NCBI GenBank assembly: GCA_963675135.1
Contig: OY776121.1
Location: 72,618,265-72,682,264 of the forward strand
Origin: Galeopsis tetrahit
Taxonomy: Eukaryota; Streptophyta; Magnoliopsida; Lamiales; Lamiaceae
Reading direction: 5' to 3'
DNA length: 64,000 bases
The notes beneath the pieces were generated by a model, which made no database searches, was not told the origin of the DNA, and was given only the letters and a program-made list of their open reading frames with translations. Position numbers and translations under genes: made by a program. Shown piece by piece: positions 1 to 12,834 of the stretch; position 1 is the first letter of the stretch, and every line of letters starts with the position of its first letter.

Positions 1-2326
1 GTGCAACATTTATAAATTTACACAAAAAAGAAATAAACGAAAAAAAAAATTTAGAAAATGACAGTACAAAATTTTCAGTCCCGCAACAATGTTCCCTAAT
101 CCCGCTCAAGAAATAAACATGCTGTACATGTTTCCTTGTTTTGCTTTGTTCGAACTTGTCGTATATATTCTGAAATAATATAATTTGAAATATTATATTT
201 AAAATTAAGATAATAAAAAGTTTCTTAAGTTGATTTTAATATTTCCAGGAATTTTATTCGAAAATTTATATTTATAGCAACTTACTATTTGATTAGTTTT
301 CAATACAAATAATTCTTCAACTATATTTATTTTATATCTATGAAGCAATTAATACTCTATAACTCTTATCAATAAATTTATAACTAATCAACCTTTCAAG
401 ATTGAATGACGTTCAACGAGATTTTGTTAAGCCTTTTGATAATTTTAATTATTGTAAATGATACCTTATTTTCAATTTCTGATGGCACCAAAATAGAAAA
501 ATATCCCTTTTTTAATCCTAGAAATTATTGAATATACTAGTATAATTATTTTCCCTGGTTGCATTTGTCGTCACATATCATGAGCAGCTTATCCATAAGT
601 CTGATAAACCATAAAAAAATACTTGTAGTACTATTATTGCGAATGTTGACATATATTAAATTAAACCTATTTGATTCCCAAACGGAAACTCGTCATATTC
701 ATGTTTTTGACCTTTTTAAATAATTAAAAATAAAATTAGAGTACACTGTACCTTGCGTAGCAATATTAGATTCGTATGAATTCAATACTAGATTCGTATC
801 AATTTTGCTGTTTGGGAGACTAAATAATTGACACAACTTAATTTTAACATGTCCTAAAAAATTGATGAATTTAAATTTGTAATCTTCCCATTTCCAATTT
901 TCAGAAGAAAATCAATGTTAAACGTAATAGATTCTTGTGATTTTAGTGTCAAGCGTCGTTGACATAATCTATATTTTGAATGGAAGATAATACTATCATT
1001 TAAAAATGTACTTAAATTAAATATGAGACTTTATTTATTAAAAAAAAATTGAATTTTGAATTAATTAAGACAGTCTAGATTTTTGAATTTTCACTTGTAC
1101 CCATACTAACCCTCACCCACACCCATTTCATGCGTGATTTATGTCAACGACACTTGACACTAAATGAAAATTAAGGTCATGCATGTGATGTGCTTAAGCC
1201 TCAACTAATCTTGCATTTGCATTAAATAAACTTTAATTAATGGGTGTGAACGTTGAGATTCTCAGGATGATTGGGCGCATAGGAAGACCCAATGAAGAAT
1301 CTAATTCAGAAGATGATCATTAATTAAAACAAAATTTATGGGAGAAATCATTAAAAAGAAAAAAAAAAATAAAAAACGAAACTGTGTACATATAATTTAA
1401 ACAAATTATTGGGTACAAGTTGCACTTTCATACTAATTTTTGTAATTTGTAATATTACATCACTCGTTAAACAATACTATTACACATATAATTAAATAAT
1501 ACCATAACGTAACATTTACCTATATAAGTTTATGTGATTGTGTGTAAAACCTATATGGGAAGAAATAGTAGTGGATGCAATTACAACTCAATGTCTAATA
1601 CTCCCGATGTTTTATTCATTCTATTTTTGAAATATTATTTTATCACTCCTATCACTTCATTTGTCTTGATTTTTTTTTTTTTTTAGGGAACATCACTTCT
1701 TTCGGTTAATAGTATTGATATTAAAGTTTTGTTGAGAAAGACTACAAATTTTAAGTAACTTTTCTTGAAAATGCTAAAAAAAAAATTGTTATCGACAATT
1801 AATAGTGTATATTTATATTATTTTTAAAAAAAAATCTTTTAAGCAGTGTCAAAAATATAACAATTTTTTTATTTTGAGATTTCTAAAATTTTTATGAATT
1901 TTTGAGATTTTTATGAGATTTTAACATTGTTTGGATGGAGTTGACGGTGCGGAGGTGGTGGGTAGCGGCGACAGCTACAATTAAAGTTAGAGTTTAAATA
2001 TTGAAGGTAGGGTGTATTTAGTGCATTTAGTAGTGATATTTTTATTTTAAGGATTTTTTTTTTATATTATTATTAAATTAATAGATAGAAGGATGAGTGC
2101 GGTTAACAAAATAAATAATTAGAGGTGTTAATCGCCGTACCCTTTCCAAAATTACTCTGATACTAGCCCATAAATAGAGCCCAATTTTCCACTAGTGTTT
2201 GAAATGGACCAGCCCAAGCCCATTTCAGAATTCCAAAAGATAAGCATTTGAACGTCCTTCTTTAACGATACTGCGAGGAAAAACCGTCGTACCAGAATTT
2301 CAAGAGGGGTACAAATTCTATCGGCT
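1..2326. other. AT-rich upstream intergenic DNA
   Basis: No open frame of convincing composition was found. The stretch is AT-rich with homopolymer runs. One imperfect inverted repeat (listed separately) is the only structure noted. The last few hundred bases must hold the promoter and 5' leader of the thioredoxin-like gene that starts at 2327, but I cannot place a TATA box with confidence. Confidence 0.6.
942..1164. repeat. Inverted repeat, about 26-bp arms
   Basis: Arms at about 942-967 and 1139-1164 are reverse complements with one mismatch; the core is TGTCAAGCGTCGTTGACA against its partner. The loop is about 170 bp. It may be a decayed fold-back MITE; no clear target duplication was seen. 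Confidence 0.55.
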
Positions 2327-5300
2327 ATGGCGCGACTTTTTACTGTCACTCCGCCCTCAACTGGGCGTCTTCTCGCTCCTCCGCGCTCGTTATTGCCGTC
2401 GACCAAAGCTTCATCTTCTCCAATTTCGTTTTCGAAATGCTTCTGGAATCCCCTGAAGCGCGGGACCACTGTGCTCCCCTCTAGAAAGCTCGTGATTCGT
2501 TCAGCCAGGATCGAGTCCACAGAGGTCTCTCTTGGTTCCAGAGCACCTGATTTCGAGGTCAATGGAGTCTCTCTCTCCTCTCTCACTTGAAAATGTTTGA
2601 GCTGAATTGTTTTTTGAGTTTGTTAAGACCTCGGATTTTTATATATAGTTTCTTATTTTGTTAAATTTGCATTTTAGCTTCCGGAGCCTCTCACTGGCAA
2701 GGTGTGGAAACTGGACGACTTTGAATCTTACCCAGCATTGCTGGTAATGATTTAATTTGATTTGTTCATTTATTTAATTTATGCAGTTTTATTTTTCTTT
2801 GTTGAAAGGAAACTGACTTTATGCGCTAGTTCATTTGTCCATTATAATGTGGTTAGATGAAATATAACTATCGTTCCAGTTATTTAAGTATTCGCATTGC
2901 TCTGGAATGTTTAATCAAGAATAAAAATCATATTGTAAGATATGTGTGCAAAGTCTAATACACATGAAATAAGTTATAAACATCACTAGAAGGGTTCTTT
3001 AAAAAAATTGATATAGCTCAGGAATGTTTGATCAAGACATACCAGTAATGTACAGTGGTCATGATATTGGTATATTTTTGTTTACAAACTCGTCTCTCCG
3101 TGTTATTCCAGCACCTATTTGGTACACCCAAGGCTACATTAGCAAATTTATATATTTAGGAACTTTGATGTTTGGTGCAAATATATATTTCCTTCATTCT
3201 GGTTCATGATGCCAAATTACACGATTTGAATTTTGAGGTTATTCTTAGAGAGACCATAATGGACTCACGGACACAACTCAAAGTTCCTGTAGTCTGTAGA
3301 CCTCCCCATCATCCCCCAGTTTTAAGAGTAGAGGAATTGGGCTGGCTTTGAGAAGGGAAATGTGGTGCAAACAAAAATGTGTAATCGCTTTATATATCTG
3401 CTGCTAGAAACGAGTTATATTGAACCACCAAACAGTGAAGCCAACAGAGAATAAGTAAAAAAAAAAAAAGTTACACGCTCCCTTGAAAAGATAAATACTA
3501 ATCTAAAATAAAAACATTGTAAGAGATGCATGCAAACAGTGAGGTATGCTTTTTATGTTTCCACCAATTAGATATGGCTCTACTTGGAGTTTTAAAAAAA
3601 AAATTGTTTATAAATCAGGAGACACTTAAGTTTCCTTGTGTGATTATGTGATGAACTTCTATCAATATTAGAAGTATTGAAATACTTTGTTCATATTCTA
3701 CAGTTACAGTTATTTGTGTTTAACACTATGAGCACTTGAATCATCCACCTGTGGTATTAAAATGTAAAATGGTGGTTATTTAAGATATTGATGTCAAACA
3801 TTTCAAGGTTCATAGTGTTAAACACAAATAACTGACACATATAGTAAGATGTAAAATGGTGGTTATTTTGTTCCGTTGGCCAATGATGTTTCTGAATCAT
3901 AGAAGCATGAATGATGCTTGCTTCTATGGGGAGACATCCTGGTCAACTCAATTTCCTTCTCTTTTCTTTTTTTAAATAAGGGATGGTTGATCTTTAGGAT
4001 AAAATTGTGCTTGTGCAGGTAATGTTCATATGCAACCACTGCCCCTTCGTCAAACATTTGAAGAAAGATATCGTAAAGCTCTCAAACTTCTACATGAAGG
4101 TAAGTTACTGTCCTGTTTGGTTTCTGTTATTTTTCTTGTTTTTCATAGCACTACCACCATACACTTTTGCAACAAGCAATCAAAGAATAAAAAAATATTT
4201 TTTGACATGTGGCAGAAAGGACTTGCGGTGGTTGCAATTTCTTCAAACTCTGTAACTACTCATCCACAGGTTCAGATGACCTTATATCTTCAAATTTGAG
4301 CAGTGTTGAAGACATTGAATGATTCGCCCAGCATTAACTTATTCCTCACAGGATGGACCAGAGTTTATGGCCGAGGATGCTAAGACATTTAATTATCAGT
4401 TTCCATATCTCTTCGATGAGGTAATAATTTCATAAATCCTATTCATGTTCAATGTTTGGTTCTATGATATCATTCATTGTTTCCTTTGGTGGTATGCAAT
4501 GTTAGGATTGTGTCTCTAACCTTTCTTGCTGTTTTCTTACCGCTTTATCAGAAAACTGATAGTGAAACTAACTTTCTTGTTTTGACGTATTCCCACATTT
4601 TCATTTATATTTTGAGATGCTTGGCATTGAAAATATTCGTGTACTAATTTTTGTCTAGCATGTCATAAAGTAGCCTTTTATGGGGAGACTGTTTCACGAG
4701 AAACGCTACTGATCGGCAACTTGTGGTGTTTCGGGCCAATCTGACCTAAATGTGCGATAATCAAAATATAATGGTCTAAATGTTCCAGCCCGCAAACATA
4801 ATGTTTGTTCTACAACTGCTACCTTCTTAGTTTAAAAAAATAAAATCCCCTACTGATTGAATTAACTGTTCATCTGCAGTCCCAAGATGTTGCAAGAAAC
4901 TTTGGAGCTGTTTGTACACCTGAGTTTTTCTTATATAAAAAGGTAATCATTAGATTAATACCTCTTAGCTGACCTTCTTGGAGCTTTACACATCTGAGAA
5001 AATATATGAATGTTCTTTGAATTTAGAAAATATATAACTGTTAGTTTGACCTCTATGTTTAAAATATTAATCTTATTTGATGGTGATATGATTTGTTATC
5101 TTGAAAACAGGATGGTCGTAGGCCATTTGAGTTAGTTTACCATGGGCAGTTTGATGATTCACGGCCGAGTAACAATATGCGTGTCACAGGAAGGTTGCTT
5201 CTGCAGCAGTCTTATGTTTAGAAATATAACAAAGGGAAATAAATTACTCACTGACAATTTGATGTGATATGTAATTTAGGGACTTGGGCTTAGCAATAGA

Positions 5301-5892
5301 CAAAGTGCTAAGTGGACAACCAGCACCATCCATTCAAAAGCCTAGGTATTGCTTCCTTTTACTTTGTGTCATCCGTGATCCCTTTTTCTGTTTTACAATT
5401 GATTTCCCATCTTTACAAAGCCTATTATCAGTTTTTAGTTACTTTGGGAGGCTAAGTGATGGAGAATATGGGAAAAATGACAGAATATGAGAAGGATGAT
5501 AAAATAGGAAAGTGGGAAATGAAAATTAATTGATTTATATTTCTTAATCTGTATGCATCTATTTATTTATATTATTCTGCAAGATCATAAGTTTGATTTT
5601 ATTAATATTTCAATGATATAGGATTTTATTCTACAAGCATTAATAGTTTATTCAGTAAAGTTTGTTAGATTTTATTGCTTATAAATAGGAGTTATTTTCC
5701 ATGTAAAAGGGAGTTGAATTATATGAAATTATTGGGGTTTTCCGGTATTCTTGTTAAATCAACAGGTTTCATTGAGGTTTTTTATGGTTTCTCATATGCT
5801 GTGCTACCATATCTACGTCACTAAGCTATTATATTTTGCCTGCCACCAGTGTTGGATGCAGTATCAAGTGGAATCCTGAAGTGAAGGCCTAA
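2327..5892 (+). CDS. Thioredoxin-fold (AhpC/TSA-like) protein, probably plastidic
   Basis: Nine exons join in frame: 2327-2557, 2678-2743, 4019-4099, 4216-4269, 4352-4420, 4880-4942, 5111-5193, 5280-5345 and 5850-5892. All introns are GT..AG and the predicted protein is 251 residues. The first ~65 residues are rich in Ser, Arg and Pro and poor in acids, which fits a chloroplast transit peptide. The mature part starts near 'SLGSRAPDFE' and carries a CxxC active-site motif (CNHC, residues 104-107) in the context FICNHCPFVKHLKKD, then 'AISSNS', 'GAVCTPEFFLYKKDG' and a C-terminal 'GCSIKW'. These features are typical of the plant and bacterial thioredoxin-like family that includes Arabidopsis At1g21350. 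The role is probably thiol-disulfide or peroxide reduction; the substrate is unknown. The start is the first ATG and gives a full transit peptide. Intron 2 is long (1.3 kb) and holds a hairpin. Family assignment is strong; the exact reaction is inferred. Confidence 0.9.
3707..3834. repeat. Hairpin inside intron 2 of the thioredoxin-like gene
   Basis: Arms of about 33 bp at 3707-3740 and 3802-3834 are near-perfect reverse complements around TTTGTGTTTAACACTATGA. A short direct repeat (GTAAAATGGTGGTTATTT) lies at about 3764 in the loop and again at about 3850, just beyond the right arm. It is probably a small MITE remnant. Confidence 0.6.
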
Positions 5893-7251
5893 TAAGAGGC
5901 GGTTAGTGTCTCTTGAAGATGACTCTATCAGCCTTTCTTTGCAGTGCAGGAGACTATAATTTAGTGGATGACTACACAGTGGATTCCTCATGTTATATTT
6001 CTTTTGATCATCTACCTAGTCTTTGTGAGTTCATCCAGAATTTAACTACAGATTGCTAGTGACGGCTTCATTTCATAATATTGAGCAACTGTTTGGTTAA
6101 TGTTGTTGCATGTATTGACTTGTGCCTCCACATGCAATAAGCTTTTTATATTTCAATATATTTATAGTGGTTGTTTTTACAGGATGTTTTCTAAGAATTT
6201 AGTTTCTTGCACATAATTCATATGTTATTTTAATTTTACTGCCTGTTTCTCGGAATGGTTGTTGCATCTACTGTAGATCAGTAAGAAACTACTGCAAAGT
6301 CAGTTTACAAAACCTAGGACCGAAAATTTCCTGACACATGGTTATCGTCAACAAAAATGTTTGAGATTTTAATTTGGCTGTATTACGTGATTAACTATTT
6401 AAGATGTTGAAAGTGATTAGCAGTGTACAGGATTTAAGAAATGTCATTCAGTATCTGAAACTTTAGTTACTTGGAAGGTTTTAATTATACTAATTTGGAA
6501 TTTAAGGTTGATAATCTAGGGTTATGGTTCATATATGTAATTTATGCCCACATCTGAAAAGTTACTAGTTTCAATTTAGGTTTCTGATAGTGTTCCATAT
6601 ATTGCATAATTGATTTTTATCTGCAGAGGTGGTAATTAAAAATTGTACAACCTTATTTAGTATCAGGGATTAGATGTATTACTACAATTTACAGTTTTAT
6701 GTACTCACTTGATTACAAATAGATATTCCTTATTGCATTGTGATAATTGTTAATAAATCTTGATAACGTAAAATAATTATACGTGGGCCCGCCTAATACC
6801 ATCACCACAAAAAGAATGTTGCTTTCAATAACATGCATGCATGTCACCTCAACTTTACTGATGAAGATGTTTTGGATGAATTAATTAATGATGGAGAATG
6901 ATGGTCCCTTTGCTCCCCATGATGCTACTTTTCATTACAGTACTGCCAAACAAAATCTTATTTTATTACCCTGTTTGTTTAACGTTGCATGGAAGTGAAA
7001 GTAACCATTCTAATTTCAGCTTGGCCTTAGTTTATAGTTAGTATTAATTACTCTTTAATTTTTTACTGATTTTAACTGGTTCAGAAATTCTTCTAAGATA
7101 ATGAAACGGAACTTGTGTAGCAAATAGTGTACATTCTCTTATGTCATTTCAACTAGAGCTTCATACAGAAAGAATCTTTACAGTTTCTTTGAAACTTAAA
7201 AAGAATGAAACTGAACTAGATATAGTACAATATATGTAGAACATGAACTGG
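5893..7251. other. Convergent intergenic region (two 3' ends)
   Basis: This AT-rich DNA lies between the 3' end of the thioredoxin-like gene and the 3' end of the receptor kinase on the other strand. It should contain both 3' untranslated regions. No gene or recognisable repeat was seen. Confidence 0.6.
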
Positions 7252-10200
7252 CTACTGGGAATCAGAGGGTGATATAATAAGACATTTTGATGACCTGGAA
7301 AAACTCGAGCAATGATCTGCTGCTCTTGGGTTTGAGACCGTCTCTTTTCTTGGTTTCTCAAACTCTTCATTTCCGTGTTTGATTCCTTCCAACATTGCTA
7401 TAACATCCCTCATTGTGGGTCTATCATCTGGACATGAATTCACACAAAGCAGTGCTATTCCTAGTAGTTGAAGCATCTCTTCTGTCTGTGTGCTTGACTG
7501 TATGAGTAGTGTTTGATCGACAATCGATGTGAAATCTCTGAGTTTAGTACGGAGTTCTTCATAAACCCAAGAAACTATGTGTTTTCCATCTGGGATTCGA
7601 GGATCAGTTGGCTCCATCCCTGTGATAACCTCTAGGAGCACAATGCCATAGCTGTATACATCACTCTTCTCAGTTATTTTCAAGCTGTATCCGTATTCTG
7701 CAACAGGAAATACAAGATTATAAATTAGATATAATCAATGAGAAATAAGAAAACTGTTATTATTCAAGAAAACATACTTACCAGGAGCTATGTATCCATA
7801 CGTTCCTGCTACAACATCTGTAGCTCTTGCAGAATCTGAAGAACTCACCAGCTTTGCTAGACCAAAGTCTGCAAGAAAAGCCTCAAATGTGGGACCAACC
7901 AAAATGTTGTTGCTCTTGATGTCTCGATGAACAATCGGAGGGATACAATCGTGGTGAAGATATGACAAACCTTGAGCAGCTCCCAATATGATATTGTACC
8001 TTGAATTCCAATCTAGGAACATTTTCTTCTCATGAAGCAATCCTGCTAAACTCCCATTACTGATGTAATCAAACAAGAGCAATCTTGTTTTTCCATTGTC
8101 ACAACAACCTAGAAGCCTTACTATGTTTTTATGCCTTATTGATCCTAGTGTTGTGACTTCTGCAGAAAATAAGTCTCTTTGAGGTATCTCACCTCTCTTC
8201 TTCGGCCATAGTCTCTTTACTGCTACAGCCTGCCTAGTACTCGTCTCGACCCGGTAAACAGTTCCCGAACAGCCTCGTCCCACGATGTTCGAATCACAAA
8301 GTTTTGTTACCACATCCTCGACTGAGAAGTCGAGCTTTTGATATGGTGTGAATCTCCACTGAAGTCCTTTTTCTTCGTCAAGTTTATCGAACCCTGTGTC
8401 TTGATTTCTCTTGTAGTGCATTGCTCCAACAGTTAGCACTATCGAAGCAATGAAAATGAGCACAAAGAGGATAGTCATATTTCTGACAGATTTCCTCCTC
8501 CTAATGCCATTATCAGATTGACAATAATGACCCTTGTTCTTGGTGAAACAGAGCTCTTGGTTACCAGCAAATGAGTCAAAAGGAAGGTTCTGAAAAAATT
8601 TAGAATCCGGAACGGTACCTGAAAAGTTATTGTACGAAACATTCAGAGAAACGAGGTTGTCCAGGTCAGACAAGACTTGCAGGCTTCCTACCAGCATGTT
8701 GTGAGATATGTCCATGTTGGCAAGCTTTGAAAATTTCGAAAAGCTTTCCGGAATAGGCCCTGTTAAAGTGTTCATGCTCAAGTTCAAAAGTATGTCTAAT
8801 TCCTGCAAATCACCAATCTCATCTGGGATAGCTCCAACAATTCTGTTGCTGCTTACATCAAGAAACTGCAAATCTTTACAGATGCCAAGTGATTTTGGAA
8901 TCGGGCCCGAGATTGTATTTCCGGTCAGCACAAGTTTGCTCAGTGATGTGAGGTTTCCAATGCTTTCTGGGATGTTGCCCGATATTTCGTTCATGGAAAG
9001 ATCCAAGACGTTGAGTTGAGGCAGAGATACAAACGAAAGAGGGATCTCTCCTCGTAGCTTGTTTCCATGCAAATCAACCATTTCCAGCTGTTTGCAGTTT
9101 CCTATATCTGGAGGGATTCTCCCATTGAACTGATTTTCAGACAGCTCAAGAAACCTCAAATTCCCGAGCTTCCCAATCTCCGAGGGAATTTCACCACCTA
9201 ACGTGTTTGCTCCTAGACGTAGTCGAATCAGGCTGCTGCAATTCCCGATTTCAACTGGGATTTTACCAGAAAAATGATTTGAAATCAGCATTAGCTTGGT
9301 CAGATTCTTGAGATTAAAAAGAGACGTTGGAACTGGCCCCGTGAGGGCATTATTGGAAAGGTCTAGATCCTGAAGGTTCTCACAATTGGCTAGCTCGTTG
9401 GGTATTTCGCCTTGGAGACGATTCTGCCATGCAAAGAATAGAGTGAGCTCTTTCAGTTGGCCAATGGTGGATGGAATGTGTCCAGAAATGTTGTTGTTGT
9501 CCAATTCTAGCTGCTTTAAGCTGGAGAAATTGCCGATATATTCTGGTATCTTTCCACTGATGTTGTTGTCTGACAAAAGAAGTCCCTCCAGTGTGGCGAT
9601 TTTTTGAAGAGATTGAGGTATTTCTCCTGAGAGAAGATTCAGTGAGAAATCAAGAACTGTTAAACTTGAACAGTTTCCAAGATCTCCAGGAATTGTTCCT
9701 CTGAGATTATTCTGCCACAATAACAGCTTTGTGAGGCTTTTAAGGTAACCGAATTCTGATGGGATTTCACCGGAGATCTGATTCTGATAGATGAATAAAC
9801 TCTCTAAACTCGAGCAGTTGCCCAATTCTGGAGGGATTTCACCGCTCAGATTCGTTGTGTATACTGAAAGAGTCTCGAGATTCTTCAATGATCCTAAGGC
9901 ACGTGGAATCTGGCCCGTAATTCCAGTATCTGCGAGGCCTAGAAAACGTAGCCTCGTGCAGTTTGATATCTGAGCTGGAATTTCTCCATCAATGAGGTTT
10001 CCACCTGCTCGAAAGATTTCAAGAGACGTTAACCGGCCTATTTCTGTGGGAATTTTCCCTACAAGCTGGTTATCAAACAGTTCAAGCTGCTGCAGTTGAG
10101 TACAGTTGCTGATTTCTTTAGGAATTTCTCCCTGCAAGTTGTTTGAAGTCAAAGATAAGTGCTGCAGGGCTGATAGTTTTCCGATTTCAGGTGGTATTCT

Positions 10201-10614
10201 CCCAGTCAGATTGTTGAGACTGAGGTCGAAAGTGACGAGGAACGAAGTGTTTCCCACCGAGGATGGGATTTCACCGCTAAGGTTGGTGTTTGAGAGTATG
10301 AGAACTGTGAGGAAGCTGAAGGATAAGACATGGACAGGAAATGTAGTGGGGAGATAGATAGAGGTAATGGTGATTTCTGAAACGAACTGTTGGTCGTTGC
10401 ATTTGATGTAATTCCAATTGCATGGAGTTTGGTCAGTCGGTTTCCATGAAGAGAAGAAACGAGCGGAAGACGAGGAGTTGAAGGTCGAAAGCCATGCCAG
10501 AAGAGAGGAGCCTTCTTGGTTGGAAGCAGAGGTGATGGGGAATAAGCATATTTCAAGTAACAAAAGAAAAAGGGTAATTGCTGCTTTTCTTGGCATGATG
10601 ATGAAGCTTTTCAT
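7252..10614 (-). CDS. LRR receptor-like kinase, subfamily XI, RGI/RGFR type
   Basis: Two exons: 10614-7782 and 7697-7252. The 84-bp GT..AG intron splits the kinase APE codon, and the protein is about 1092 residues. In order it has: a signal peptide (hydrophobic run after MKSFIIMPRKAAI); an LRRNT_2 cap with a paired-Cys motif (CNWNYIKC); about 25 plant-type LRRs (LxxLxLxxNxLxGxIP); a transmembrane helix near residues 711-733; and a Ser/Thr kinase domain with glycine loop (GRGCSGTVY), VAVKRL lysine, RD-type catalytic loop (HRDIKSNN), DFGLAKL and GTYGYIAPE-YGY. The ectodomain contains FRAGGN near residue 203, matching the RxGG motif by which Arabidopsis RGI/RGFR receptors read root meristem growth factor peptides. 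The wider sequence also aligns with that group (At5g48940, At3g24240, At4g26540). It probably acts at the plasma membrane as a peptide-hormone receptor. The ATG at 10614 is chosen because the codon further upstream in frame (10641) is TTG. A downstream ATG at 10596 would also leave a signal peptide. No disabling change was seen. Confidence 0.93.
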
Positions 10615-11689
10615 GTTTTTCCAGAAAATATGAAACCACAAGTTTGATGAAATGATTTCGCAATCATATTCATTAAATGGTGAAGGGCCCCCTCTTGTTT
10701 CTCACATAGGTTGGACAAGTATGCCTTCTTCAGAAATATTGGTGTGTTCGGATAGAATAGGATAGGACAGAGAGAGCTACTGAGTGGAGTTAATTAGGTA
10801 ATGGGTAATTTTTAGTGTTCCTGAGTATAACTTCTCTTTTACTGCACATGATGTTAAACCTTATTTGGTAGATATGTTGCTATAACTATAGTCAAATCCG
10901 TATATCTTAATTGACCTAAATTGAATGACGAACATTGTATTTTTTGGTCATTTGGTATGCACTCAGTTGAGTGTAATTTTGCGTGTTGAGTAGAAAATTT
11001 ATTTTAGTTCTAATTACAAATATCTATTTTGAACTTGATTACTCATTTATCTTGATCTAATCAACTAATTGAAATACTATATGAACTCAATATATAGTTA
11101 TATAGTTCTGACAAAATCATTAGCTAAATCATCTTGATTGTTGTATTTTTGAGCAAATAAGAATGTCGACTTGATCTTGTTGATTTTTTTATATTTTTAA
11201 AATTGCGAGATAATGTGTCCAACAAAATAATGAGGACAAATATTGCCACCCATAAAGATGTTAAGACACGACATAACTAATTTCAACCATAAAAGTGTTG
11301 GAAGAACCCAAAATCTTGTGAAAAGTAGTGTTAGATGTGAGATCTAAGTACACCATCCCTTCATTAGATAAAGCCCACTCTTTGCCCCCATGCATGAACC
11401 TTCCCAATAACTTTCCTTTTATTTTCAATTATTGGATAAGAATACACAGCTAATTAATTATGTACAAGTAATGCCGTGTAAGAGTTCATTTTTCGTGTTT
11501 TTACTCTTATTAGAGATTTTTCCAAAATAAAGCATGTGATTTTGAGACTATGAATGTGTGTGAGTTTTTGATGTTGAAATGGTGGAAAGGGGTCCCTCCA
11601 CCATGTGTGCTCACAAAAATACTAGTAACTTTATTTTCTTGATATCAACCCATACTTCTTTACCGCGCAGCGTTTATTTTGTGTAAATC
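10615..11689. other. 5' flank of the receptor kinase
   Basis: AT-rich DNA upstream of the minus-strand kinase gene. It should contain its promoter and leader. No coding frame and no clear repeat termini were seen. Confidence 0.55.
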
Positions 11690-12389
11690 GATCATGATAC
11701 TTTTGTAATTTGCAAATGTGTTTGTGTGAGCCAGTCTCGTGTGAAAATTACTCTAAAATATTGAGAATATAATTGTAAGGAGTGGATGTTAGAAAAGTTG
11801 CACCGTAGATGACTAAAACACTTTTTTAGAAAACGAAGAATCAAGGCTTGTGTAAACACAATTTCATTAAAACAATATTCGTCCTTCACTCTCGGTGCTA
11901 GTGACTATTAGGATGTTTGTTTCCCAAGATACAACGATTAAAATGCAGAAATACTAGCACAAGTATTTTGCTTACGACAAACCGAGAAATTGCCCGAAAA
12001 ATATCACCGGAGTGCCAAGGGAATTTTAGCAAATACAAGAAGTAAGAAGAACAAGGCAAATGCCGGAAATGTGTTTGATCTCTTTCCAATATCTTTGGGA
12101 TTGTGGAATGCAACTATTTATAGTCAACTCAATAAAATTGGACCAAAACTGTCATTTCACTTAAATGCAGTTTTTATGAATTTTTCAAACCACATGTGTA
12201 ACCTTCAGCCGTTATTCATGTACATGAGTATCCTCTTTAATTCAATTCATGCACATACACGCGTAACCTCCACCTTTTAAAATTCAAATGAAACTGCCCA
12301 ATTTTCAATTTATTTTGGCGGTTTTAATTTAATTTATTTCGACGGTTACAACAATTGTTTAAAATTCATTTCGCATTCATTCCAACACT
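11690..12389 (-). mobile_element. Possible solo LTR, minus orientation
   Basis: Read on the minus strand, the block starts at 12389 with TGTTGGAATGAATGCG, a common LTR-style start. It has a TATA-like element (GACTATAAATAG) near 12113-12125 and then leader-like sequence down to about 11700. I could not fix the other end or a 5-bp target duplication, so this stays tentative. Confidence 0.35.
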
Positions 12390-12834
12390 AAAATGGGCGA
12401 ATGTGATATCGAGTCGAAACTCACTTCGAAGCACATTTTTCAACGGTGGAACCCTCACACTTTATTTTTGTGTGTATATCTTTCTCTAAATTAAGAAAAC
12501 TAAGAAAAAAAATACGTAAAGGAAATGTGGGATGCCTAATGTGATAACAATTGAAAAAAAGGCAACAGGGAATATTATTTGGTGATTTTGAATTACAATT
12601 ATATTTATATATGTATAAATATAATTATATTTATATATGTATAAATATAATGATTAGGAATCCAACATGAAAATCTGATATCAACTTTGGAATGCATTTC
12701 AGAATTTAAATTTATACTTGACCGAGTGAGTATATTATTTAAATTCCAGAATATTCTTACTAGGGAGTTGGGCCTCTTGAAGCCAAGAGTTGGGCTTAGC
12801 CACTTATCAATTTGGGCCGTTGTTTTATAAGGAT
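12390..12834. other. Intergenic, with a short tandem repeat
   Basis: No gene. Two perfect 26-bp tandem units lie at 12597-12622 and 12623-12648; each is itself nearly palindromic (TTATATTTATATATGTATAA). The segment ends at the 9-bp target duplication of the next element. Confidence 0.6.

Noticed and set aside
2152..2586. 144-codon frame antisense to exon 1 of the thioredoxin-like gene
   Set aside because: It is a shadow of the coding exon on the other strand, and the sense frame has clear splice sites and homology.
10615..10641. Nine extra N-terminal codons of the receptor kinase
   Set aside because: The first codon is TTG, not ATG; the first ATG is at 10614 and leaves a normal signal peptide.
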